Below, piece after piece: positions 1 through 5,892 of a stretch of 11,786 nt of DNA. Positions within the stretch are counted from its first letter, which is position 1; each line of letters begins with the position of its first letter. Made by a program: the position numbers and the translations under genes. Origin of the DNA: Labilithrix sp. (GTDB lineage: Bacteria > Myxococcota > Polyangia > Polyangiales > Polyangiaceae). Location of the stretch: assembly GCA_028287035.1 (NCBI GenBank), contig JAQBQL010000156.1:1-11786 (forward strand), read 5' to 3'. The notes below the pieces were generated by a model. The model saw only the letters and a program-made list of their open reading frames with translations, made no database searches and was not told the origin of the DNA.

Positions 1-350
1 GGAGCGCCGAAGCCACCTTGCTGCGGAGGCTGCTGACCATAGCCGCCGCCACCGTACTGATCGTTGGCGAAGGGCATCGCGTCGAGCGCGATGGGATGGC
101 CATGCGGGCAGTAGCTCTGACCCGGAGCGATGTCGTGGCCCATCTGGCAGCGGAGCGGCGGCTGGCCGGGAGGCGCGCCGTAAGCGCCTTGCGGGGGCGC
201 GCCGAATCCGCCTTGTGCCGGAGGCGGAAAGCCTCCCTGCGCAGGAGCCCCGAAGCCGCCCATACCGGGCTGAGCGGTCGGCGTACCGCAGATGTTGCAG
301 AACTTGTCCGACGGTTGAGGGATCGCGCCGCACTGCGGACAGGGATTCAT
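1..350 (-). CDS. Zinc-ribbon protein with Gly/Pro/Gln-rich repeats (3' end cut by window edge)
   Basis: The frame opens with ATG at 350 and stays open to base 1, giving 116 codons plus two bases; the C-terminus is missing. Residues 4-21 form a zinc ribbon of two CxxC knuckles (C4, C7, C18, C21). Residues 29-64 are low complexity, with repeated QGGFGAP-like units. Residues 68-85 carry a second probable metal site made of two CxxGH motifs (C68/H72 and C81/H85). After that the Gly/Gln/Pro repeats resume and reach the edge, ending in another GGFGA unit. A weak Shine-Dalgarno, GAGAG, ends four bases before the ATG. No signal peptide or membrane segment is visible in this part. Many delta-type bacteria encode zinc ribbon plus disordered linker proteins with a sensory or membrane domain at the C-terminus, but the missing part decides that here. 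Function unknown; the reading frame itself is secure. Confidence 0.85.
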   Translation of the reverse strand, partial: MNPCPQCGAIPQPSDKFCNICGTPTAQPGMGGFGAPAQGGFPPPAQGGFGAPPQGAYGAPPGQPPLRCQMGHDIAPGQSYCPHGHPIALDAMPFANDQYGGGGYGQQPPQQGGFGA

Positions 351-390
351 CGGTCTCTCGTCTCCAATGCGTCCGGCTCCCCCGGAACGC

Positions 391-427
391 GCGAGCGAGC
401 ATATCGGAGAACGGAGAAAAAACCGAA
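391..427 (-). promoter_or_regulatory. Possible promoter of the zinc-ribbon gene
   Basis: This is the most AT-rich spot of the 99-base gap between larC and the zinc-ribbon gene. Read on the minus strand, it holds a T-rich run, two adjacent copies of TTCTCCG (418-412 and 411-405) and a -10-like TATGCT (403-398). The -35 region is poor (TTCGGT, 18 bases upstream). The leader would be about 40 bases. The T-run has no strong stem before it, so I do not call it a terminator for larC. This rests on motif inspection alone. Confidence 0.25.
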
Positions 428-449
428 TACGTGCGCGCCTGCGCCGACT

Positions 450-1814
450 TCAGCGCGGCGGAGGGGGATCGGCACGTCCGGTGAGCGCCGCCTCGAGCAC
501 CTCGCGGACCGGGACGCCGTGCTCGCGGGCGAGCCGGACGCACACGTCGAACTCGGGCTTCCGCTGCGGGGGGCCGAACGGGCCCTCCGACACCTTGACC
601 GGCACGGTCCCGAAGCGCGTCATGACCTGCTCCATGCGCCGCGGCCGCTCGAGCCGGGAGACCTCGTGGCGACGGACGCCCAGGGAGGTGCTCTCCCGCA
701 GCATCGTCGTTGCCACCTCCGCCTCGAGCGACAGGGGTGCGATCGCCCCGAGCAGGTACGCGGGTCTCCCCTTCTTCATGGTGAGCGGGCTCGCCCACGC
801 ATCGAGCGCGCCGGCCGCGAGGAGCGCGTCGATGCAGTGCCCGAGCAGCTCGCCCGTCGCGTCGTCGACGTTCGCCTCGACCACCACGTGGGTCCCGGTG
901 ACGGCGCGCGCCTCGCTCGTGTCGCGGCCGAGCACCGCCCGCAGCAGGTTGGGTCGGTCGGCGAGGTCGGCGGTGCCTGCGCCCCAGCCGGTCCGCTCCG
1001 GCGCCATCGAGGGCCAGCGCGTGGACCCCTCGGCATGCGCGCCGACGATCGCCGCGCCGGTCGGCGTGACGAGCTCGAACGCGATGCCGCCGTCGTAGGT
1101 GGGGAAGCCGCGAAGGCAGTCGACCACCGCGGGCGGCGGGAGCGGAAGGATGCCGTGCCGCGCCTTCACGCGGCCGTGCCCCATCGGCAGCGGCGAGACG
1201 AGCAGGCGTGCGCCGAGGTGGTCGAGCGCCGCCGCGCTGCCGACGATGTCGACGATCGCGTCGACCGCCCCGACCTCGTGGAAGTGCACGTCGTCGAGCG
1301 GCATGCGGTGCACCTTCGCCTCCGACTCGGCGAGGCGGCGGAACGTCGCCTGGGCGCGGGCGCGCGTGCCGGCCGGGAGATCGGCGGCGTCGAGCATCGC
1401 GCGGATCGATCCGTACGTGCGCTCGGGCTGCGCGCCCTCCACGTGCACGTCGAAGTGCGTCGCCACGATGCCGCTCCGCACCTTGGTGCCGAAGTGGAGG
1501 TGGAAGCCGCCGAGCGGCAGCTTCGCGACGGCGTCCTCGATGACGCGCTCGGGGACGCCGAGGTCGACCAGGGTGGCGATGACCATGTCGCCGGCGAGCC
1601 CGCTCGGCGCGTCGAGAAACAGGATCTTGCCGTGGCCGGCGCCGCGCGGAAGGTCCTCGCGGGGCGCCTTCGCGGCGTGCTCGTGCGTGTGCCCGTGGTC
1701 GTGGCCGTGGGCGTGATCGTGCCCGTGAGGAGCGTGCCCCCTCGGGAGGGCCGGACGGTTGCCCACGTGCAGGCTCTTCTTGAGGGCGAGCGCCGGCCGG
1801 GGCTTGATCTTCAC
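450..1814 (-). CDS. larC: LarC, nickel-inserting enzyme of nickel-pincer nucleotide cofactor synthesis
   Basis: LarC is the CTP-dependent cyclometallase that puts nickel into the dithiolated pyridinium nucleotide, the last step to the nickel-pincer cofactor of lactate racemase-type enzymes. The family N-terminal motif appears as DAPSGLAGDM (residues 68-77), where many homologues have DC-SG-SGDM. HFHEVGAVDAIVDIVG starts at H177. The second, LarC2-like half begins near residue 308, with ANVDD at 314 and a KKGRP motif. In some lactobacilli the two halves are joined by frameshifting; here they are one frame. The start chosen is GTG at 1814, which overlaps the larB stop as GTGA and has GAGG four bases upstream. 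The same frame is open further upstream, but only inside larB. That gives 454 residues, longer than usual, because about 60 residues precede the core. They include ten histidines between residues 27 and 46, a likely nickel-binding tract. Coupled to larB. Confidence 0.92.
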   Translation of the reverse strand: MKIKPRPALALKKSLHVGNRPALPRGHAPHGHDHAHGHDHGHTHEHAAKAPREDLPRGAGHGKILFLDAPSGLAGDMVIATLVDLGVPERVIEDAVAKLPLGGFHLHFGTKVRSGIVATHFDVHVEGAQPERTYGSIRAMLDAADLPAGTRARAQATFRRLAESEAKVHRMPLDDVHFHEVGAVDAIVDIVGSAAALDHLGARLLVSPLPMGHGRVKARHGILPLPPPAVVDCLRGFPTYDGGIAFELVTPTGAAIVGAHAEGSTRWPSMAPERTGWGAGTADLADRPNLLRAVLGRDTSEARAVTGTHVVVEANVDDATGELLGHCIDALLAAGALDAWASPLTMKKGRPAYLLGAIAPLSLEAEVATTMLRESTSLGVRRHEVSRLERPRRMEQVMTRFGTVPVKVSEGPFGPPQRKPEFDVCVRLAREHGVPVREVLEAALTGRADPPPPR

Positions 1815-2581
1815 GTCGCCTCGAGGCGCTTCTTCGAGCGGAGGATCCGGGCCGCCGCGAACGCCGCGCCGAACCCGTTGTCGATGTTGCAGACGGTCAC
1901 GCCCGAGGCGCAGCTCGTCAGCATGCCGAGCATGGCGGCGACGCCCTGGAACGCCGCGCCGTAGCCGATCGAGGTCGGCACCGCGAGCACCGGCACGTCG
2001 ACGAGCCCGCCGACGACGCTCGAGAGGGCGCCTTCCATCCCGGCGATGACGATCACGACCGTCGCCTCCTCGAGGAGCGGTCGCTTGTGCAGCAGGCGGT
2101 GGATGCCCGCGACGCCGACGTCGAACACGCGCTCGAAGGTCACGCCGAGCATGCGCATCGTCTCGGCGCACTCCTCGGCCACGGGAAGATCGCTCGTGCC
2201 CGCGCTGACGAGCGCCACCTTGCCGGTCGAGAGCGACGGGATGGGCCCCGCTTCGAGGGTGCACGTCCGCGCGGCCGGCGAATGGCTCATGCCCGGCACC
2301 GCGGCGACGACGAGCGCCGCCTTCTCCGGATCGACGCGCGTGACGAGCACGTTCTGCTTCATGCGCGCGAGCTCGTTGGCGATGCCGATGATCTGGGGCG
2401 CGGTCTTCCCCTCGCCGAGGATCACCTCGGGCACGCCCTGACGGATGGCGCGGTGGTGATCGACCATCGCGAAGCCGAGATCGGCGAACGGGAGCTGGCG
2501 CAGCTCCGCGAACGCCTCGTCGATCGGCGTGTTGCCCGCCTGCACGCGCGCGAGGAGCTCTTTCAGTCGTGCTTCATCCAC
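1811..2581 (-). CDS. larB: LarB, pyridinium-3,5-biscarboxylic acid mononucleotide synthase
   Basis: LarB carboxylates nicotinic acid adenine dinucleotide at C5 of the pyridinium ring and splits off AMP. This is the first committed step of nickel-pincer cofactor synthesis in the cytoplasm. The 256-residue protein has the family length. Its C-terminal half is PurE (AIR carboxylase)-like, with GTSDLPVAEE, DVGVAGIHRLL and the SCASGVTVCNIDNGFGAA block near residues 223-240. C224 is the best candidate for the family's catalytic cysteine; C231 is a second nearby cysteine. The start is GTG at 2581, preceded by a purine-rich AAGAAAG. The frame remains open upstream without ATG or GTG (reading LPAAGKSAKKAA), so a rare-codon start slightly upstream cannot be excluded. 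Its stop overlaps the larC GTG. It is transcribed away from the gene at 2646, from a 64-base divergent gap. Confidence 0.94.
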   Translation of the reverse strand: MDEARLKELLARVQAGNTPIDEAFAELRQLPFADLGFAMVDHHRAIRQGVPEVILGEGKTAPQIIGIANELARMKQNVLVTRVDPEKAALVVAAVPGMSHSPAARTCTLEAGPIPSLSTGKVALVSAGTSDLPVAEECAETMRMLGVTFERVFDVGVAGIHRLLHKRPLLEEATVVIVIAGMEGALSSVVGGLVDVPVLAVPTSIGYGAAFQGVAAMLGMLTSCASGVTVCNIDNGFGAAFAAARILRSKKRLEAT

Positions 2582-2629
2582 GGCCGCTTTCTTAGCCGAC
2601 TTCCCGGCAGCGGGCAGCGATTCTCGGTG

Positions 2630-2635
2630 TAGGGT
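2630..2635 (+). promoter_or_regulatory. -10-like hexamer TAGGGT before the membrane protein gene
   Basis: TAGGGT lies ten bases before the ATG at 2646, in the divergent gap with larB. No good Shine-Dalgarno separates it from the start. If it is a -10 element, the transcript would start within a few bases of the ATG. I found no good -35 at the usual distance. The same arrangement recurs before other plus-strand genes here. Confidence 0.35.
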
Positions 2636-2645
2636 CGCGTCCTCG

Positions 2646-3194
2646 ATGCCGCTCCTGCTGGCCCTCCCCGTCGGCCTCGTGATCGGGATGACCCTCGCCT
2701 GGGTGGCGCGGGCCGAGCTCGGCCGGTCCGAGGTGCCGCTGCTGTCGTCGCGCCCGTTCCTCGTGGCGCTCGGCCTGGGCCTCGTCGTGTTCGGGCCGGT
2801 CGTCGGCAGCTTCGCGGTGTGGCACGGCGACTGGACGTACCTCTATCTCCTGCCGTCCAGCCGGGTGCCGTCGGCCGTCGACCTGTTCCTGGTGCTGCTC
2901 GCTGCCGCGCAGGTGCCGCTGGGGTTCGCGATCGCGACGCCGTGGTCGGTGGCGAGGCGCGGCGCGCGGATCTTCCAGGTTGCCGGTGGGCTCGTCCTCG
3001 CCGTGGCGCTCGCGACGGCGCTGCTCGGGCGGCGCCTCGCGGTGAGCGCGTCGTTCGCGCAGTACCACGCCGGCTTCGGCAACCTCCCGCTCGGAAGGAG
3101 CCCGCTCGGACGAACGCTCCTTCTCAGCTGGCTCGCCCTCGCGGCGGCGTACGGCTGGAGCGCCTACGCGCTTCGTTCGTCACGCGAACGTTGA
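2646..3194 (+). CDS. Multi-pass membrane protein of unknown function
   Basis: This is a 182-residue protein with about five predicted membrane helices, near residues 2-20, 37-57, 78-98, 109-128 and 158-176. A longer loop after helix 2 carries WHGDWTYLYLLPSS (59-72), rich in aromatics and perhaps a conserved feature. Another loop, residues 129-157, is rich in Gly, Arg and Leu. The C-terminus is basic (RSSRER). ATG 2646 was chosen because the frame upstream of it, open from 2529, runs over the larB start and reads as a Ser/Arg-rich non-membrane stretch. I do not recognise the family. No catalytic motif is evident. It stands divergent to larB and 21 bases before the next gene, but nothing ties it to nickel metabolism. 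Confidence 0.75.
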   Translation: MPLLLALPVGLVIGMTLAWVARAELGRSEVPLLSSRPFLVALGLGLVVFGPVVGSFAVWHGDWTYLYLLPSSRVPSAVDLFLVLLAAAQVPLGFAIATPWSVARRGARIFQVAGGLVLAVALATALLGRRLAVSASFAQYHAGFGNLPLGRSPLGRTLLLSWLALAAAYGWSAYALRSSRER

Positions 3195-3200
3195 TCGCGC

Positions 3201-3206
3201 TAGGGT
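3201..3206 (+). promoter_or_regulatory. -10-like hexamer TAGGGT before the acidic hypothetical gene
   Basis: TAGGGT is followed after nine bases by the ATG at 3216, within the 21-base gap after the membrane protein gene. A TTCGTC at 3176-3181 lies about 19 bases upstream as a weak -35. The hexamer is identical to the one before the gene at 2646, and both genes lack a clear ribosome binding site. Confidence 0.35.
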
Positions 3207-3215
3207 GGCGCGATC

Positions 3216-3857
3216 ATGTGGGTCCGCGGCGCGGCCATCCGTCCAGTCCCCGCCTACGCGGTGGTCGATCGTGCCGAGCTCGATCGCATCGAGCAGGAGC
3301 TCGCCGATCAGGAGCTCGCCGAGCCCTCGTCGTTCACGCCCTCCGCGCTCCTCGGCAACGGACCGGCGTCGAGCGGTCGGCCCGAGCTCGACGACGCGTT
3401 CTCTCGCTTCGAGCGCACGCAGCCGGCGCTCTCGCAGCTCGCCGCGCACACCCTCACGCGCCCGCTCGACGAGACCGCCCTCGCGCTCGGATACTTCCTG
3501 ACCATCGCGGTCTGGCTGAGCTTCGAGCGGTCGTTCAAGGGTCGCCTCGGCGAGGTCACGGAGCAGGATCTCGAGGCGACCGAGAGCGCCCTCACGCTCG
3601 AGGAGGAGCTGCGGGCGTCGCACGCCGAGGAGCCCCTCGACCTCGACGACGTGATGGCCATCGAGCAGCCGGGGATCCTCGCGTTCGTCAACGAGCACGT
3701 GGAGGCCGCGCTCGAGCCGGCCGAGGGCGCCGAGCACCGCGAGGTCGACGTGGACGACGTGCACGCCGTCTATCGGAGCATCCTCGTGCTGACGCTCGCC
3801 CTCTCGCATGCCGTCGCGCCGGCGGCGGGCGCCCGGCCGCGCGAGATGCTGGCGTGA
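3216..3857 (+). CDS. Acidic hypothetical protein
   Basis: This is a 213-residue protein without a signal peptide. It is rich in Asp and Glu, particularly at residues 57-67 and 108-150. A hydrophobic stretch, ALALGYFLTIAVWLSFE (88-104), is long enough for a single membrane helix but could equally be a buried helix. A second hydrophobic stretch lies at 188-203. Residues 27-36 are an imperfect repeat (QELAD/QELAE) made by a 15-base tandem duplication. The strong GC bias at third positions and the absence of competing genes support it being real. I do not recognise the family, and the neighbours give no functional hint. The ATG at 3216 is preceded by the TAGGGT hexamer rather than a Shine-Dalgarno. 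Confidence 0.75.
   Translation: MWVRGAAIRPVPAYAVVDRAELDRIEQELADQELAEPSSFTPSALLGNGPASSGRPELDDAFSRFERTQPALSQLAAHTLTRPLDETALALGYFLTIAVWLSFERSFKGRLGEVTEQDLEATESALTLEEELRASHAEEPLDLDDVMAIEQPGILAFVNEHVEAALEPAEGAEHREVDVDDVHAVYRSILVLTLALSHAVAPAAGARPREMLA
3294..3323 (+). repeat. 15-base tandem duplication inside the acidic hypothetical gene
   Basis: Two adjacent 15-base units (3294-3308 and 3309-3323) differ only at the last base, CAGGAGCTCGCCGA followed by T or G. They encode QELAD and QELAE in frame. The near identity suggests a fairly recent slippage event that kept the frame. Confidence 0.8.
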
Positions 3858-3914
3858 CCGCGCGCGCGGCGCGATTTCGCACGGCACGTTTCCCCTCCCG
3901 ACCCGGATAGGAGC

Positions 3915-4718
3915 ATGCAAGAGTCCGCCGCGATGCGGTGGAGTGCTCGCCTCGTTGCGTGGTGCGGTCTCGTCGTCGTGCTGCTCGTGGCGTCTGCGCC
4001 CGATGCCCGCGCGCAGGTGAACGCGGAGACGCTGCGCGCCCAGCTCCGCGAGACGCCGAAGTTCCTGTGGATCGACGGCGCCCTCGCGTCGCGCACCGGC
4101 AACTCACCCGGCTTCTCGGTGTCGGCGGGCCTCTTCGCCGGCTACACGGCGGCACCGCACCTCTTCTTCGCGAAGGCGACGGCGGAGTACGGCACGACGA
4201 TCGACCAGGAGCTCATCGTCGCCAAGTCGCTCCTCCACCTCCGCTACAACTACATGACGACGCGGTTCCTCTTCCTCGAGGTGCTCGCGCAGGTCCAGAA
4301 CGATCACTTCCGGCGCATCGCCGTTCGTGATCTCTACGGCACGGGGCTGCGTTTCAACTGGATCCGCGAGAAGGATTTCGAGCTGTTCCACGGCAACACG
4401 ATCCTGCTCGAGCAACAGAGTGTCACCGCGCAGGACGACTACCCGAGCAGCAACGCCGTCTACGTCCGCCTCAGCAACTACCTGGGCGTCAATGCGAACC
4501 TCTGGGACATCGGCACGCTCACCACCGTCACGTACATCCAGCCGCGCTTCCTCAAGCCGAAGGACTTCCGTCTCCTGTCGGAGACGAACATCACGTTTTC
4601 GATCACGAAGCGGCTCGCCGCGAAGTTCTCGTTCAACGTCACGTACGATCGCGAGCCGCCCGCGGGCGTCCTGCCGCTCGATCTCGAGGTCAAGAACAGC
4701 CTGGCCGTGAAGTTCTAG
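3915..4718 (+). CDS. DUF481-like outer-membrane beta-barrel protein
   Basis: The protein has 267 residues from ATG 3915, or 261 from the in-frame ATG at 3933. A signal peptide is clear: a basic start at MRWSAR, a hydrophobic core at about 13-28 and an ARA/Q cleavage site after residue 33. The later start gives a more usual 27-residue signal. The rest is a pattern of alternating hydrophobic and polar strands rich in aromatics. It has the marks of DUF481 (YdiY-like) proteins: an early RTGNSPGFSVSAG segment, RYNYMTTRFLFLEV in the middle, then NDHFRRIAVRDLYGTGLRF, and a terminal strand ending in phenylalanine as expected for BAM recognition. DUF481 proteins are outer-membrane proteins of poorly defined role; one is acid- or salt-induced in enterobacteria. 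AGGAG ends one base before the first ATG, which is too close to help the first start. Confidence 0.78.
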   Translation: MQESAAMRWSARLVAWCGLVVVLLVASAPDARAQVNAETLRAQLRETPKFLWIDGALASRTGNSPGFSVSAGLFAGYTAAPHLFFAKATAEYGTTIDQELIVAKSLLHLRYNYMTTRFLFLEVLAQVQNDHFRRIAVRDLYGTGLRFNWIREKDFELFHGNTILLEQQSVTAQDDYPSSNAVYVRLSNYLGVNANLWDIGTLTTVTYIQPRFLKPKDFRLLSETNITFSITKRLAAKFSFNVTYDREPPAGVLPLDLEVKNSLAVKF

Positions 4719-4724
4719 CGCTTC

Positions 4725-4730
4725 TAGAGT
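4725..4730 (+). promoter_or_regulatory. -10-like hexamer TAGAGT before the oxidoreductase gene
   Basis: TAGAGT falls in the 19-base gap after the DUF481-like gene and is followed after seven bases by the ATG at 4738. A weak -35 candidate, CTGGCC, lies at 4701-4706 inside the upstream gene. The only purine-rich alternative for ribosome binding is CCGGGG just before the ATG. Confidence 0.3.
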
Positions 4731-4737
4731 CCGGGGC

Positions 4738-5775
4738 ATGCAGACCGAAGCGATGGTGATCCGTCGGCACGGCGGGCCCGAGGTGATCGAGCGCGCGACC
4801 ATCGAGCTCGCCGAGCCGGGGCCGCGCGAGGTGCGCGTGCGGGTGAAGGCGGTCGCCCTGAACCATCTCGACATCTGGACCCGCAGAGGCCTGCCCGGCC
4901 TCCACCTCGAGCTGCCGCATCGCCTCGGCTCGGACATCGTGGGCATCGTGGACGCGCTCGGGCCAGGCGCGAGGGGCGCGGCCGTCGGCGACGCGGTCGT
5001 CGTGAACCCGGGCGTGTCGTGCGGGACCTGCGAACGCTGCCTGCTCGGCGAGGACACGTTCTGCCGGAGCTACCGGATCCTCGGCGAGAACACTCAAGGA
5101 GGCTACGCCCAGCACGTGGTCGTTCCCGACGCGAACCTCCTTCCGATGCCGAAGGGCCTCTCGTTCACCGAGGCCGCGGCGGTGCCGCTCTGCTTCCTGA
5201 CCGCCTGGCAGATGGTGGTGCGCAAGGCGCAGGTGCGGCCCGGGCAGACCGTCCTCGTGCAGGCGGCGGGCAGCGGCGTTTCGACCGCCGCCATCCAGAT
5301 CGCGAAGCTCCTCGGCGCCCGCGTCATCACCACCACCGGCACGGCCGAGAAGGCCGAGCGCGCGAAGGCCCTCGGCGCCGACGAGGTCATCAACTACGCG
5401 ACGCACGACTTCGTTGCAGAGTGCAAGCGTCTCACCAACAAGAAGGGCGTCGACGTCGTCATCGAGCACGTGGGCGGCGACGTGTTCGTGAAGAGCATCC
5501 TCGCCGCGGCAAGGGGGGGACGCGTCGTCACCTGCGGGGCGACCACCGGCTTCTCGCCCACCATCGATCTCCGGCACGTGTTCTTCCGCCAGGTCGAGGT
5601 GCTCGGCTCGACGATGGGACCGAAGGGCGACCTGTTCGGGATCCTCCGCCTCCTCGAGGAGCGGCGCCTCCGGCCCATCATCGACCGCGTGATGCCCCTG
5701 TGGAGCGCGGCGGACGCGCACCGCGTGCTCGAGGAGCGGAAGGCCTTCGGCAAGGTGGTCCTCGAGGTGGAGTGA
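4738..5775 (+). CDS. Zinc-binding MDR oxidoreductase (quinone reductase/alcohol dehydrogenase-like)
   Basis: A 345-residue member of the medium-chain dehydrogenase/reductase superfamily at full family length. The N-terminal GroES-like domain holds the four structural-zinc cysteines, C95, C98, C101 and C109. The usual catalytic-zinc ligands are absent. The first position reads ALNHLDIW (residues 40-47) with no cysteine, and the GHE motif is replaced by GSD (64-66). The Rossmann domain starts near residue 169 with VLVQAAGSGVSTAAIQIAK; the AxxGxG-type turn at 176-182 favours NADP(H), though that is inferred. EHVGGDVF and TCGATTG are typical of the family. This combination marks enzymes annotated as quinone oxidoreductase or zinc-binding dehydrogenase, reducing activated double bonds or quinones. 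The substrate cannot be told. The neighbours on both sides are envelope proteins and give no pathway. Confidence 0.9.
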   Translation: MQTEAMVIRRHGGPEVIERATIELAEPGPREVRVRVKAVALNHLDIWTRRGLPGLHLELPHRLGSDIVGIVDALGPGARGAAVGDAVVVNPGVSCGTCERCLLGEDTFCRSYRILGENTQGGYAQHVVVPDANLLPMPKGLSFTEAAAVPLCFLTAWQMVVRKAQVRPGQTVLVQAAGSGVSTAAIQIAKLLGARVITTTGTAEKAERAKALGADEVINYATHDFVAECKRLTNKKGVDVVIEHVGGDVFVKSILAAARGGRVVTCGATTGFSPTIDLRHVFFRQVEVLGSTMGPKGDLFGILRLLEERRLRPIIDRVMPLWSAADAHRVLEERKAFGKVVLEVE

Positions 5776-5790
5776 CCCGCCGCGCACGCC

Positions 5791-5871
5791 GGTGTGCCAG
5801 CGTGTGCCGCAGATCGCGCGGGATCTCGCGCATTCCACGCGAAAACAGGTGAGCGTCCCTGTGGCACACGC
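5791..5871 (+). repeat. 12-bp inverted repeat plus direct repeat upstream of the lipoprotein gene
   Basis: GCGTGTGCCGCA (5800-5811) and TGTGGCACACGC (5860-5871) can pair over 12 positions, eleven Watson-Crick and one G-T (G-U in RNA), around a 48-base loop. The loop holds a smaller hairpin with GCGCG/CGCGC arms (5816-5820 and 5827-5831). A further GTGTGCC at 5792-5798 repeats the left arm exactly ten bases, or one helical turn, upstream. The right arm sits a few bases before the candidate -10 of the lipoprotein gene. An operator for a dimeric regulator fits best. A transcript hairpin or weak terminator for the oxidoreductase gene is an alternative, though no T-run follows. Confidence 0.5.
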
Positions 5872-5876
5872 GATGC

Positions 5877-5882
5877 TACCGT
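5877..5882 (+). promoter_or_regulatory. -10-like hexamer TACCGT before the lipoprotein gene
   Basis: TACCGT lies ten bases before the ATG at 5893. It is weaker than the TAGGGT elements but occupies the same position. The right arm of the inverted repeat (5860-5871) would fall within the -35 to -10 spacer, so a bound regulator could block RNA polymerase. No Shine-Dalgarno is visible before the start. Confidence 0.25.
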
Positions 5883-5892
5883 CCCGTCCATC

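Noticed and set aside
1679..1738. GTG/CAC-rich simple repeat as a CRISPR-like or satellite array
   Set aside because: It is the in-frame coding sequence of the LarC histidine tract, with irregular spacing and no spacers.
18..1964. A 648-codon open frame on the plus strand
   Set aside because: It lies opposite larC and the zinc-ribbon gene, has an Arg/Ala/Glu-rich composition with no domain, and is explained by the high-GC antisense effect.
1815..2264. Extension of larC upstream to 2264
   Set aside because: The extra 150 codons lie wholly inside larB and read as Arg-rich sequence; the GTG at 1814 has a ribosome binding site and couples to the larB stop.
2529..2645. Earlier start of the membrane protein at 2529
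   Set aside because: It would overlap the larB start region and add a Ser/Arg-rich stretch out of keeping with the membrane protein.
2819..3910. A 363-codon plus-strand frame spanning the membrane gene and the acidic gene
   Set aside because: Out-of-frame shadow: extremely Arg/Ala-rich and crossing the stop and start of the two supported genes.
5816..5831. GC-rich hairpin as an intrinsic terminator after the oxidoreductase gene
   Set aside because: The stem is only five base pairs and no T-run follows; it is better seen as part of the larger repeat element.
4104..5838. Two long minus-strand frames opposite the DUF481-like and oxidoreductase genes
   Set aside because: Both are antisense to genes with clear motifs or signal peptide, and show only high-GC antisense composition.
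5794..5892. Earlier start for the lipoprotein at 5794
   Set aside because: The added 33 residues would move the signal peptide away from the N-terminus and overlap the inverted repeat; the lipobox position fixes the start at 5893.
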